DNA of 64,000 nt from an uncultured Collinsella sp. (GTDB lineage: Bacteria; Actinomycetota; Coriobacteriia; Coriobacteriales; Coriobacteriaceae): NCBI GenBank assembly GCA_959027945.1, contig CAUFRO010000004.1, positions 1 to 64,000 of the forward strand, in the 5' to 3' direction. A program made the translations under genes and the position numbers. Shown one piece after another: positions 15,265-23,793 of this stretch (the first letter of the stretch is position 1; every line of letters begins with the position of its first letter). The notes beneath the pieces were generated by a model. It worked only from the letters and a program-made list of their open reading frames with translations. It had not been told where the DNA came from and ran no database searches.

Positions 15265-16641
15265 GTGGAAACCAAACAATACCCCGACATGGAGTGCGAC
15301 GTCGTCATTGCCGGCTGCGGCGTGGCGGGCCTGTACGCAGCTCTCAACCTGCCGACGAGCACGCGCGTGATCATGCTTTCCAAGGGCACTGTCGACGAGT
15401 GCGATTCGATGCTCGCGCAGGGCGGCATCTGCGTGCTGCCCGAAGGCTTGGACTATGATGCCTTCTTTGAGGACACCATGCACGCCGGCCACTACGAGAA
15501 CCGCCGCGAGAGCGTCGACATCATGATCCGCTCGAGCCGCTCGGTCATCAACGACCTGCTGGCGATGGGCGTGGATTTTGAGCGCAAGGCCGACGGCAGC
15601 CTCAACTTTACCCGCGAGGGCGCGCACAGCCGTCCGCGCATTGCCTTCCATGCCGACATTACGGGCAAGGAGATTACGACCAAGCTGCTCCAGGCCGTTC
15701 GCAAGCTGGAGAACGTGCAGATTTTGGAGCACGTGGCCATGACCGACATCCTGACGGGCGAACGTGACGGCGCCACGGTGTGTGCCGGTGTCGTCGCCGT
15801 TTCCGTGGACGAGGACAACTCGGTTCGTCCCGCCGACGAGCTGGCAAATGCCGCCGAGGTCGTGCATGCCGGCGAGCCGTTTAAGATCCATGCCCGCCAC
15901 ACGCTGTGGGCGACGGGCGGCATCGGTGGCGTATATGACCACTCGACCAACTATCCGCAGCTCACGGGCGATGCCTGCTACATCGCTCAGGAGCACGGCA
16001 TTAAGATGGAGCACTTGGACTACGTGCAGATTCACCCCACGGGACTGTTCTCGCCGCAGCCGGGCCGCACCTTCCTGATCAGCGAGAGCTGCCGCGGCGA
16101 GGGCGCGATTTTGCTCAACGCCGCCGGTGAGCGCTTTACCGACGAGCTTCAGCCGCGCGATGTGGTCGCCGCCGCTATTCGCGAGCAGATGAAGCAGGAC
16201 GGTACCGAGCACGAGTGGCTGAGCTTTGCACCCGTCGAGCGCGACGTGGTGACCGGGCACTTTGCCAATATCCGCGCGCGCTGCCTGGAGGACGGCCGCG
16301 ACATTCTGGACGAGCCCATCCCCGTCACGCCCACGCAGCACTACTTTATGGGCGGCGTATGGGTCGACAAGGACGGCCGCACCTCGATGCCCGAGCTCTA
16401 CGCCGCGGGCGAGACGGCCTGCAACGGCGTTCACGGCAAGAATCGCCTTGCATCAAACAGCCTGCTCGAGGCGCTGGTCTGGGGTCGTCGCGCCGCGTGG
16501 TATATGCGTACCGGCGAGTCGCTGGCCGTGGAGCAGGCGGGCGATCCCGCGCTCGATGGCCGTCATCGCGCCCTGAGCGCCGACACCCTGGCAATCGATG
16601 ATCTGGCCCGTGCCGCCGGCACGCAGGCCGTGGAGGAGTAG
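15265..16641 (+). CDS. nadB: L-aspartate oxidase, short form
   Basis: This FAD flavoprotein oxidises L-aspartate to iminoaspartate, the substrate of NadA. The dinucleotide motif GCGVAGLYAALN is near the N-terminus, SMLAQGGI follows, and the family block GKNRLASNSLLEALVWGRRAA is near the end. At 458 residues it is about 80 shorter than E. coli NadB: the C-terminal helical domain is missing, while the FAD and capping domains are intact. The start is GTG at 15,265 after GGGAGAGG; the frame is open further upstream but overlaps nadA. In anaerobes fumarate probably serves as electron acceptor. Confidence 0.95.
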   Translation: METKQYPDMECDVVIAGCGVAGLYAALNLPTSTRVIMLSKGTVDECDSMLAQGGICVLPEGLDYDAFFEDTMHAGHYENRRESVDIMIRSSRSVINDLLAMGVDFERKADGSLNFTREGAHSRPRIAFHADITGKEITTKLLQAVRKLENVQILEHVAMTDILTGERDGATVCAGVVAVSVDEDNSVRPADELANAAEVVHAGEPFKIHARHTLWATGGIGGVYDHSTNYPQLTGDACYIAQEHGIKMEHLDYVQIHPTGLFSPQPGRTFLISESCRGEGAILLNAAGERFTDELQPRDVVAAAIREQMKQDGTEHEWLSFAPVERDVVTGHFANIRARCLEDGRDILDEPIPVTPTQHYFMGGVWVDKDGRTSMPELYAAGETACNGVHGKNRLASNSLLEALVWGRRAAWYMRTGESLAVEQAGDPALDGRHRALSADTLAIDDLARAAGTQAVEE

Positions 16642-16644
16642 ACC

Positions 16645-17505
16645 ATGAATCCCATTACCATGAAACTCGTCGTCGATGATCTGATTCTGCAGGCTCTGCG
16701 CGAGGACATCACGTTTGAGGACGTGAGCACGGCGAGCGTGTGCCCCACGGCGCGTCCCGCTACCGTTGAGCTTATCGCCAAGGCCGACGGCATCATCGCC
16801 GGCTTGGATGTGTTTGCCCGCACCTTTGAGTTGCTGGATCCGCAGAGCTCGGTGCTGTTTGATGTTGCCGACGGTGACGAGGTTCACGCCGGCGACCACG
16901 TGGGGCAGGTGCGTGGCGATGCACGCGTGCTGCTTTCGGGCGAGCGCGTGGCGCTCAACTACCTGCAGCGCATGAGCGGCATCGCTACCTACACGCACAG
17001 CATGGCCGCGGCGCTCGAGGGCACCAAGACCGTGCTCGTCGACACGCGCAAGACCACGCCGGGCATGCGCGTGTTTGAGAAGGCGGCGGTCGAGATCGGC
17101 GGCGGCAGCAATCACCGTTACAACCTGTCGACGGCCGTTATGCTCAAGGACAACCACATCGACGCCGCCGGTGGCGTGGCACGTGCGATTGAGATGGCGC
17201 GCGCCCATGCGTCGTTTACCACGACGGTCGAGATCGAGTGCGAGAACCTGGACATGGTGCGCGAGGCTGTGGAGGCCGGAGCCGACATCATCATGTTCGA
17301 CAACATGACCCACGACGATATGGCTGCCGCGATTGAATTTATCGCCGGTCGTGCCAAGACCGAGTGCTCGGGCAACGTGGACGCCAGCAATATCCGCGCG
17401 CTTGCCGACCTGGGCGTTGACTTTATTAGCTCGGGGGCGCTGACGCACTCTGCGCCGATTCTCGACCTCTCGCTTAAGCACCTGCGTCTGCTGGACGGTA
17501 AATAA
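16645..17505 (+). CDS. nadC: nicotinate-nucleotide pyrophosphorylase
   Basis: This 286-residue quinolinate phosphoribosyltransferase makes nicotinate mononucleotide from quinolinate and PRPP. The characteristic block runs from DTRKTTPGMR to EIGGGSNHRYNL and LKDNHID; EIECEN and DNM are also present. It starts three bases after nadB, with the GGAGGAG site inside the nadB end, and its stop overlaps the niaR start by one base. Confidence 0.97.
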   Translation: MNPITMKLVVDDLILQALREDITFEDVSTASVCPTARPATVELIAKADGIIAGLDVFARTFELLDPQSSVLFDVADGDEVHAGDHVGQVRGDARVLLSGERVALNYLQRMSGIATYTHSMAAALEGTKTVLVDTRKTTPGMRVFEKAAVEIGGGSNHRYNLSTAVMLKDNHIDAAGGVARAIEMARAHASFTTTVEIECENLDMVREAVEAGADIIMFDNMTHDDMAAAIEFIAGRAKTECSGNVDASNIRALADLGVDFISSGALTHSAPILDLSLKHLRLLDGK

Positions 17506-18050
17506 TGGACGCCCGCGAGCGTCGCCGTGCCATCATAGGCGTGCTCGAGCGAGCCAAGGAGCCCGTTTCGGGCAGTGCGCTTGCTCGTGAGGTGGGTGTG
17601 AGCCGCCAGATTGTCGTGCAAGACATCGCCCTGCTGCGCGCCGATGGGCACGATATCGTGGCCACCAATCGCGGCTACGTGCTGCAGGAGGCCCCCAGCA
17701 GCCCCGCCGTGCCTACGCGCTTGGTCAAGGTTCGCCACAGCGTGGAGCAGGCAGGCGATGAGCTCACGAGTATCGTCGACGCCGGCGGCGCCGTGCTCAA
17801 CGTGATCGTCAATCACCGCGTGTACGGTAAGATCACGGCTGATCTGGACATCCGCAATCGCCGCGATGTCGAGCGCTATCTGCGCGATATCGAGAGCGGC
17901 AAGAGCTTTCCGCTGCTAACGGTGACGAGCGGCTATCATTTCCATCGCATTGCCGCGGACGACGAGCAAACCCTCGACGAGATCGAGGCCATGCTCAAAG
18001 AGAAGGGCTATCTGGCAGACCTAATGCCCTACGAGGACGATTTGTCCTAG
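17505..18050 (+). CDS. niaR: NiaR-type niacin-responsive repressor (HTH + 3H domain)
   Basis: This 181-residue regulator has an N-terminal helix-turn-helix (GSALAREVGVSRQIVVQDIALLR) and a C-terminal 3H domain with the three conserved histidines (VRHSVEQAG, VNHRVYG, SGYHFHR), a metal/nicotinate-binding fold. This is the NiaR/YrxA family, which represses NAD synthesis and niacin uptake genes when nicotinate is plentiful. The TAATG overlap with nadC makes it the last gene of the operon it probably controls. The upstream palindrome gives autoregulation. Confidence 0.93.
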   Translation: MDARERRRAIIGVLERAKEPVSGSALAREVGVSRQIVVQDIALLRADGHDIVATNRGYVLQEAPSSPAVPTRLVKVRHSVEQAGDELTSIVDAGGAVLNVIVNHRVYGKITADLDIRNRRDVERYLRDIESGKSFPLLTVTSGYHFHRIAADDEQTLDEIEAMLKEKGYLADLMPYEDDLS

Positions 18051-18067
18051 TCGACGCCGCATCTATA

Positions 18068-18134
18068 AGTTGCGGTGAAATAGTTCCTAAAATCGGCATC
18101 CAAGCCATAAAACAGGAACTATTCCACCGCAACT
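18068..18134. repeat. AGTTGCGG-type hairpin, copy 1
   Basis: Long arms starting AGTTGCGGTGAAATAGTTCCT pair with the complementary end around an A-rich loop. Other copies are at 31,305-31,371 and 40,098-40,163. All three lie just after a gene end. Confidence 0.75.
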
Positions 18135-18172
18135 GCCAAGGGTCCCGCTCCAAATTAGCTGCCCACATATGC

Positions 18173-18211
18173 AAAAGGAGGCCTCCGCGGCGATGCGGAG
18201 GCCTCCTTTTT
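18173..18211. terminator. bidirectional terminator, niaR / ferredoxin
   Basis: AAAAGGAGGCCTCCGC pairs with GCGGAGGCCTCCTTTT and has T-runs on both strands. It serves the converging nad operon and ferredoxin gene. Confidence 0.95.
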
Positions 18212-18250
18212 GTGCACGGTGTACTTGTGAGTGTGCAAGTGGGGGAGTTG

Positions 18251-18436
18251 TTACTCCTCGACGATCTCGGTGATCGCGCCGGCGGGGCAAGCGTCCTGGC
18301 AAGCGCCACAGGCGACGCAGGAGTCCTCGTCAGCGACGGTAGCGACGTCCTGGAGCTCCAGAACGCCAGCGGGGCAGGAGTCGACGCAAACGCCACAAGC
18401 GATGCACTCGTCGGCATCAATTACGGGATGAGCCAT
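18251..18436 (-). CDS. 2[4Fe-4S] ferredoxin
   Basis: This 61-residue bacterial-type ferredoxin has two CxxCxxCxxxC motifs (CIACGVCVDSC and CVACGACQDAC), each followed by P, the classic 8Fe clostridial layout. It is a soluble low-potential electron carrier for anaerobic metabolism. The ATG at 18,436 is fixed by GAGAGGAAAC upstream. It is monocistronic. Confidence 0.96.
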   Translation of the reverse strand: MAHPVIDADECIACGVCVDSCPAGVLELQDVATVADEDSCVACGACQDACPAGAITEIVEE

Positions 18437-18660
18437 GGTAGTTTCCTCTCTGTTGACCGACGCTACAGGCGATGCGCGCCGGTTTGATTCGGGCAAAAAC
18501 ATACCACGGGAGCGACCGTTTGCAATACCCTCTGGCCGGCATCTTCATACCGTTCGCCGAGTATGCCAAGGTTTACTAAAAAATGCGCAGGTGGGGCCGT
18601 TGAGCTGCGCAAATGTTAGCTAAAGGTGACTTGAAATATTGAGCTATTGAGCGCGTCTGC

Positions 18661-18830
18661 GGAAAGGGCATCCCGTTATTTGGCCGAAAACCGGGTCGCA
18701 GTTTCCGGTTAGGCCCGCTAGCGGAAAATGCGAGCCGGTATCAGCTCTCAAAACGGGATACGGTTTTCGGTTGAGCCTTCAGACGGAAACTGCGACCCGG
18801 AATCCACGCTCAAACTGGGATGAGCTTTCC
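18661..18830. repeat. triple-hairpin repeat array, copy 2
   Basis: Three consecutive palindromes at 18,661-18,706, 18,723-18,770 and 18,785-18,830 have GGAAA...CCCG / CGGG...TTTCC arms. Loop words TTGGCCGAAAA, GCTCTCAAAA and GCTCAAAC match the array at 3.7 kb in the same order. The rest of the 18,437-18,960 gap shows no gene. Confidence 0.75.
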
Positions 18831-18961
18831 GCAAGACGGCCCCCAGGCACCCCCGGACGCAAACCTCAGCCATCTCTACATAGATCTCGATAGATTTGCC
18901 GAGAACTCAATCAGCGCATCTACCTGCGCATTTAAGAACCTAAACTCTCAGCAATAAGAAA

Positions 18962-18993
18962 TCTTATATGAATTGACTTAGATTTTGTATATT
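18962..18993 (+). promoter_or_regulatory. dnaK promoter with HAIR-like inverted element
   Basis: TCTTATA (18,962-18,968), a 7-bp spacer, and ACTTAGA (18,976-18,982) form a degenerate inverted repeat with the 7-7-7 geometry of the HspR-binding HAIR box (CTTGAGT-N7-ACTCAAG), though the bases differ. A -10-like TATATT follows at 18,988. The identical half-sites, spacing and downstream TATAAG occur before clpB (28,212-28,244). HspR, encoded in this operon, is the likely ligand. Confidence 0.65.
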
Positions 18994-19094
18994 CCGGCCC
19001 ATAAGGGGATACACTACATCCTGAAAGACAAGCCGAAACACCGCTCGGCAGACCGCCGAGTCGGTGCAAACGCACAAGAGAGAGGGAATTTCTA

Positions 19095-20987
19095 ATGGGC
19101 AAGATTCTTGGTATCGACCTTGGTACTACTAACTCCGCAATGGCCGTTCTCGAGGGCGGTTCTCCGACCATTATCGTGAACGCCGAGGGCGACCGCACCA
19201 CCCCGTCCGTCGTGGGCTTCCGTGCCGACGGCGACCGCGTCGTGGGTAAGGCCGCTAAGAACCAGGCTGTCACCAACCCCAAGAACACCGTGTTCTCCAT
19301 CAAGCGCTTCATGGGCCGCAAGTACTCCGAGTGCACCTCCGAGATCAAGACCGTGCCGTACGAGGTCAAGGAGGGCCAGGGTGGCCGTGCCGTCGTCGAC
19401 ATCGAGGGCAAGGACTACACCGCCGAGCAGGTGAGCGCCATGACGCTCGCGAAGATGAAGGCTGACGCCGAGAAGTATCTGGGCGAGACCGTCACCGACG
19501 CCGTCATCACCGTCCCGGCCTACTTCAACGACGCCCAGCGTCAGGCCACCAAGGACGCCGGTAAGATCGCCGGCCTCAACGTCAAGCGTATCGTCAACGA
19601 GCCGACCGCTGCTGCTCTTGCCTATGGCCTGGACAAGCAGGGCACCGACCAGCGCATCCTGGTCTTCGACCTGGGCGGCGGCACCTTCGACGTCTCCATC
19701 CTCGACCTCGCCGACGGCGTGTTTGAGGTTCTGTCCACCTCGGGCGACAACCACCTGGGCGGCGACGACTGGGATCAGCGCGTCATCGACTGGATGGCCG
19801 ATAAGTTCCAGCAGGAGAACGGTGTCGACCTGCGTCAGGACCCCATGGCCCTGCAGCGTCTGAAGGAGGCCGCCGAGAACGCCAAGAAGGAGCTCTCCGC
19901 CGCCCAGCAGACCACCATCAACCTGCCGTTCATTACCATGAACCAGTCCGGCCCGCTGCACCTCAACTACACGCTGACCCGCGCCGAGTTCGAGAAGATC
20001 ACCCGCGACCTGCTCGAGCGCTGCAAGCAGCCTGTCACCAACGCCCTGCGCGACGCCAAGCTTAAGCTCTCCGATCTGACCGAGGTCATCCTCGTCGGCG
20101 GCTCCACCCGTATGCCCGCCGTCCAGGAGCTCGTCAAGACTATGACCGGCAAGCAGCCCAACATGTCCGTGAACCCCGACGAGGTCGTTGCCGACGGCGC
20201 TGCCGTCCAGGGCGGCGTGCTCACCGGCGACGTCGAGGGCATCCTGCTGCTCGACGTTACCCCGCTGTCGCTGGGCGTCGAGACCATGGGCGGCATCATG
20301 ACCAAGATGATCGACCGCAACACCACGATCCCGACCTCCAAGACCGAGGTCTACTCCACCGCTGCCGACAACCAGACCAGCGTCGAGATCAACGTGCTCC
20401 AGGGCGAGCGTGAGCTTGCCCGCGACAACAAGTCGCTCGGTAAGTTCCAGCTGACCGGTATCCCGGCTGCCCGCCGCGGCGTGCCGCAGATCGAGGTCAC
20501 CTTCGACATCGACGCCAACGGTATCGTCAAGGTCTCCGCTAAGGACAAGGGCACCGGCAAGGAGCAGCAGATCACCATCTCCGGCTCCACTGCTCTGTCC
20601 GACGACGAAGTCGATCGTATGGTCAAGGACGCCGAGGCTCATGCCGAGGAGGACAAGAAGCAGAAGGAAGAGGTCGAGGTCCGCAACCAGACCGACAGCC
20701 TGTGCTACTCCACCGAGCAGACCCTCAACGAGCTGGGCGACAAGGTTTCCGCTGACGTGAAGTCCAAGGCCGAGGCCGCTATCGCCGACGCCAAGAAGGC
20801 GCTCGAGGGCCCTGACGTCGAGGCCATCAAGGCCGCCGGCGAGTCCCTGCAGTCCGTGGCCTATGAGCTGGCCCAGGTTGTCTACGCCGACGCTCAGCAG
20901 CAGACCGACGGTGCCGCCGGCGCCCAGCCTGCCGACGATGACGTCGTCGATGCCGACTACGAGGTTGTGGACGACGAGGACAAGTAA
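19095..20987 (+). CDS. dnaK: chaperone DnaK (Hsp70)
   Basis: This 630-residue Hsp70 is an ATP-driven folding chaperone in the cytosol. The N-terminal ATPase has [26 protein letters not shown] and the adenosine motif [12 protein letters not shown]. The substrate-binding domain starts after the [11 protein letters not shown] linker, and the C-terminus is acidic (ending DDEDK). Length is typical. A GAGAGAGGG site precedes the ATG. It heads dnaK-grpE-dnaJ-hspR, with a terminator after grpE. Confidence 0.99.
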   Translation: MGKILGIDLGTTNSAMAVLEGGSPTIIVNAEGDRTTPSVVGFRADGDRVVGKAAKNQAVTNPKNTVFSIKRFMGRKYSECTSEIKTVPYEVKEGQGGRAVVDIEGKDYTAEQVSAMTLAKMKADAEKYLGETVTDAVITVPAYFNDAQRQATKDAGKIAGLNVKRIVNEPTAAALAYGLDKQGTDQRILVFDLGGGTFDVSILDLADGVFEVLSTSGDNHLGGDDWDQRVIDWMADKFQQENGVDLRQDPMALQRLKEAAENAKKELSAAQQTTINLPFITMNQSGPLHLNYTLTRAEFEKITRDLLERCKQPVTNALRDAKLKLSDLTEVILVGGSTRMPAVQELVKTMTGKQPNMSVNPDEVVADGAAVQGGVLTGDVEGILLLDVTPLSLGVETMGGIMTKMIDRNTTIPTSKTEVYSTAADNQTSVEINVLQGERELARDNKSLGKFQLTGIPAARRGVPQIEVTFDIDANGIVKVSAKDKGTGKEQQITISGSTALSDDEVDRMVKDAEAHAEEDKKQKEEVEVRNQTDSLCYSTEQTLNELGDKVSADVKSKAEAAIADAKKALEGPDVEAIKAAGESLQSVAYELAQVVYADAQQQTDGAAGAQPADDDVVDADYEVVDDEDK

Positions 20988-20989
20988 TC

Positions 20990-21832
20990 ATGTCCGCCCG
21001 TAAAGCTCGCACGGAGGCGGCTGCCGCTGGCGCCGCCCCCGTTGACTCTGAGGAGAAGGACGTGAAGATTCCCGTAGAGGCCGTCGACGATACCGAGGCC
21101 AACGAGGCCGCGGCCGCCGAGGCTGCCGAGAACCAGGTAGAGGATTCCAACAAGGAGGCGACGATGACCGAGGACGAGATGGTGGAAGCTGCTATCCGCG
21201 CCGGTGAGGAAGCCGCCGACAACGACTTTAAGCTCAAGTTCGAGCAGGCCCAAAAGGAGCTCGCCGACGTGCGCAGCGAGCTCGATGCTGCGGCAGAGGC
21301 TCAGAAGGCCGCAGAGGACAAGGCAAAGGACGCCACCGAGCGCACCGCCCGTCTGCAGGCCGACTGGGAGAACTTCCGTCGCCGCACCGCCAATGAGCGT
21401 ATCGCCGAGCGCGAGCGCGCGACCGAGAAGCTTGTCACCGCGCTGTTGCCGGTGATCGACGATATCGAGCGCGCGATTGACCATGCCCGCAGTCAAGAGC
21501 TTTCCGACGACTTTAAGCAGTTCGTCGATGGCGTTGACGCGGTACATGCCAAGCTGCTCGACGTGTTCGCGCACGAGGGCGTTGAGCCAATCGACCCCAA
21601 GGGCGAGGCGTTCGATCCGCTCGAGCACCAGGCCGTGGGTCGCGTCGAGGACGCGTCGCAGTACGACGAGACCGTCAACGATGTGTACCAGAAGGGCTAC
21701 CGCATGGCGGATCGCATCCTGCGTTCCGCGATGGTGACGGTGACCTACGGTGGCGAGAAGCGCCCCGCACCGGAGCCCGAAGCGGCGCCCGAGGATGCTA
21801 CGGCCGATACGGCCGAGAGCACCGAGGAGTAA
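20990..21832 (+). CDS. grpE: nucleotide exchange factor GrpE
   Basis: This 280-residue GrpE releases ADP from DnaK. A long acidic, Ala/Glu-rich N-terminal extension (about 75 residues) precedes the coiled coil (KLKFEQAQKELADVRSEL). The GrpE signature WENFRRRT and the C-terminal beta domain (YQKGYRMADRILRSAMVTV) follow. The Ala/Glu-rich ends are longer than in most homologs. It starts two bases after dnaK. Confidence 0.97.
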   Translation: MSARKARTEAAAAGAAPVDSEEKDVKIPVEAVDDTEANEAAAAEAAENQVEDSNKEATMTEDEMVEAAIRAGEEAADNDFKLKFEQAQKELADVRSELDAAAEAQKAAEDKAKDATERTARLQADWENFRRRTANERIAERERATEKLVTALLPVIDDIERAIDHARSQELSDDFKQFVDGVDAVHAKLLDVFAHEGVEPIDPKGEAFDPLEHQAVGRVEDASQYDETVNDVYQKGYRMADRILRSAMVTVTYGGEKRPAPEPEAAPEDATADTAESTEE

Positions 21833-21837
21833 TTGAG

Positions 21838-21870
21838 AAGGGCCCCGGGGCAACACCCGGGGCCCTTTCT
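21838..21870 (+). terminator. terminator after grpE
   Basis: AAGGGCCCCGGG pairs with CCCGGGGCCCTT around GCAACA and is followed by TTTCT. It should lower read-through into dnaJ-hspR. Confidence 0.85.
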
Positions 21871-21940
21871 GGCCTAGTGCCATATGAAAGCATGAACCGT
21901 CGTCTGCATGGGCGGCGGACGTAACAGGAGAGGAGCTACG

Positions 21941-22906
21941 ATGGCTGCAGGCAAAACCTTCTATGACATCCTGGGCGTATCCAAGAGCGCCTCCGACAAA
22001 GAGATCAAGAGCGCGTTTCGCAAGCTCGCGCAAAAATATCACCCCGATGCCGGCGGCGACGAGGCCAAGTTTAAGGAGATCAGCGAGGCCTATGAGACGC
22101 TTTCGGACGAGAAGAAGCGCAAAGAGTACGACCAGATGCTCATGTTTGGCGGCATGCCGGGCGCGGGCGGCGCGTATGGCGGCGGCTACGGTGCCGGCGC
22201 GGGCGCCAGTGGCTGGGGCGACATTTTCGACAGCATCTTTAGCGGCAACGGCGCCTGGGGCAGCGATTGGGGCTCGGGCTTTGCCGGGGCTGCGGGCGCT
22301 GCCGGTGCCGGCGCGGGTCGCAGCCGCGCTCGCAAGGGCGGCGACCTGTCGCTGACCGTCGATGTGACGGCTGAGGACGCGTTCCGCGGCGTGACGCACA
22401 AGGTCACCTATCGCATTCCCTCGACAGGCGAGCAGCAGACCATTACGGTCTCGGTGCCTGCGGGCGCGGTCGACGGCGGCAAGCTGCGCTACAAACGTCG
22501 CGGCGAGTATGGCGTTGCCGGCGGCGAGCGCGGCGACCTGGTCGTGACCACGCACGTGGAGGAGCATCCGCTGTTTAAGCGTAAAGGTGCCGACGTGACC
22601 ATGGAGGTACCGGTCTCGGTCTATGAGGCGGCGCTCGGCTGCACGGTGGACGTGCCGACGCCCGGCGGCGCGACGGTTCGTCTGAAGGTGCCCGCTGGCA
22701 CCCAGACGGGCAAGAAGTTCCGCTTTAAGGAGATGGGTGCGCCCGACGTTAAGCATCGCGGGCGTACCGGTGCACTGCTTGTCGAGATTAAGGTGCAGGT
22801 TCCCACGAACCTGTCTGATGACGAGCGCGATGCCATGACCAAGCTGCGCGAGGCCGACGCGCGCGACTATCGCGAGAAGGTCAACCGTTACAAGGCGACG
22901 TACTAG
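21941..22906 (+). CDS. dnaJ: DnaJ-family co-chaperone without zinc finger
   Basis: This 321-residue Hsp40 has an N-terminal J domain with the DnaK-activating HPD ([10 protein letters not shown]). A Gly/Phe-rich linker of about 60 residues follows, then two beta-rich substrate-binding domains. The four CxxCxGxG zinc repeats of classical DnaJ are absent, so it is a type II (CbpA/DnaJ2-like) protein. The ATG at 21,941 follows AGGAGAGGAGC. It sits between the grpE terminator and hspR. Confidence 0.93.
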   Translation: MAAGKTFYDILGVSKSASDKEIKSAFRKLAQKYHPDAGGDEAKFKEISEAYETLSDEKKRKEYDQMLMFGGMPGAGGAYGGGYGAGAGASGWGDIFDSIFSGNGAWGSDWGSGFAGAAGAAGAGAGRSRARKGGDLSLTVDVTAEDAFRGVTHKVTYRIPSTGEQQTITVSVPAGAVDGGKLRYKRRGEYGVAGGERGDLVVTTHVEEHPLFKRKGADVTMEVPVSVYEAALGCTVDVPTPGGATVRLKVPAGTQTGKKFRFKEMGAPDVKHRGRTGALLVEIKVQVPTNLSDDERDAMTKLREADARDYREKVNRYKATY

Positions 22907-22978
22907 GGCGGTCGTGGCGCACGCCCGCGCCCGCGGGCTTATGATGGACGATAACGAGACGGAAAGGGGTCAGGTAGC

Positions 22979-23395
22979 ATGGCCGAGGACAATAGGAACA
23001 AACCGCTGTACATGATCAGCGTGGCGGCCGAGCTGACCGGCATGCACCCGCAGACTCTGCGCGTCTACGAGTCCAAAGGCTTGGTGAATCCCCAGCGCTC
23101 GGGCGGCAACACGCGCCTGTATTCGCGTGCCGATATCGAACGCTTGGAGCTCATCAACCAGCTGACCGACGAGGGTATCAACCTTGCCGGCGTGGTGCGC
23201 ATCCTCGATATGAAGGAGCGTGCTGAGGAGCGCGAGCGCGAGAACGAAAAGCTTCGTGCCCGCGTGCGCCAGCTCGAGGACGAGCTGCACGAGTACAAGA
23301 TGCAGAAGAAGATCACCGCCCTGGCCCCGCGCGACGGCTCGGTCAACCCCGAACAGGTCATGCGCAAACTTTTGGGCGCAGGCGGGGATTTGTAG
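22979..23395 (+). CDS. hspR: heat-shock repressor HspR (MerR family)
   Basis: This 138-residue MerR-type repressor has a helix-turn-helix and wing (SVAAELTGMHPQTLRVYESKGLV, GNTRLYSRADIERL) followed by a Lys/Glu-rich coiled coil (ERERENEKLRARVRQLEDEL). The layout matches actinobacterial HspR, which with DnaK as co-repressor shuts off dnaK and clpB. Its stop is followed directly by a structured repeat. Confidence 0.93.
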   Translation: MAEDNRNKPLYMISVAAELTGMHPQTLRVYESKGLVNPQRSGGNTRLYSRADIERLELINQLTDEGINLAGVVRILDMKERAEERERENEKLRARVRQLEDELHEYKMQKKITALAPRDGSVNPEQVMRKLLGAGGDL

Positions 23396-23625
23396 TTACG
23401 CGGTTTTACCAACCCGCGTAACGGGCCGACGCTGCGCGACGTCCAGAGCGACAATTTGTCATTCAAAAGGCAAGGCATGACCAGAAGGTCTATGCCTTGC
23501 CTTTTTCATGCCAACTTGTTCGCTCTGGACGTCGCTCGCTGTCCGTCCTCTACCTGCGGCGTTGCCTTGCTCCGGATGCGGTAGTCGTTGGTAGTCATTG
23601 GGGACGTTCTTAAATGACTAGTCGA
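23396..23625 (+). repeat. structured intergenic repeat, copy B with tail
   Basis: Directly after the hspR stop, the hairpin ACGCGGTTTTACCAACCCGCGT is followed by CGACGCTGCGCG. CCAGAGCGA / TCGCTCTGG form a closing stem around GGCATGACC agaa GGTCTATGCC. The tail carries CTCGCTGTCC, CTACCTGCGGCG and the inverted repeat TAGTCATT / AATGACTA (23,592-23,620), also seen at 172-200. The rest up to 23,793 holds no gene; a CCAAATCTTTTGG inverted repeat lies at about 23,764-23,777. Confidence 0.75.
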
Positions 23626-23793
23626 AAGGGACACTCTTGCACTAAATCTGCAGGCCCTCGCCGGACTCGTCCTGTACTTTACCGAGATAAAGTGAACGTG
23701 TAGATTCCTAACCCACTCGCAACCGTTCTATGGCACGATATTGAACGAATGTATGCTATGCGCCCAAATCTTTTGGGCAGAGTGGGAGACAGT

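Noticed and set aside
19092..20642. Long open frame antisense to dnaK (516 codons)
   Set aside because: It mirrors the codon bias of dnaK, consists of repetitive L, V, G and D runs, has no ribosome site and matches no family.
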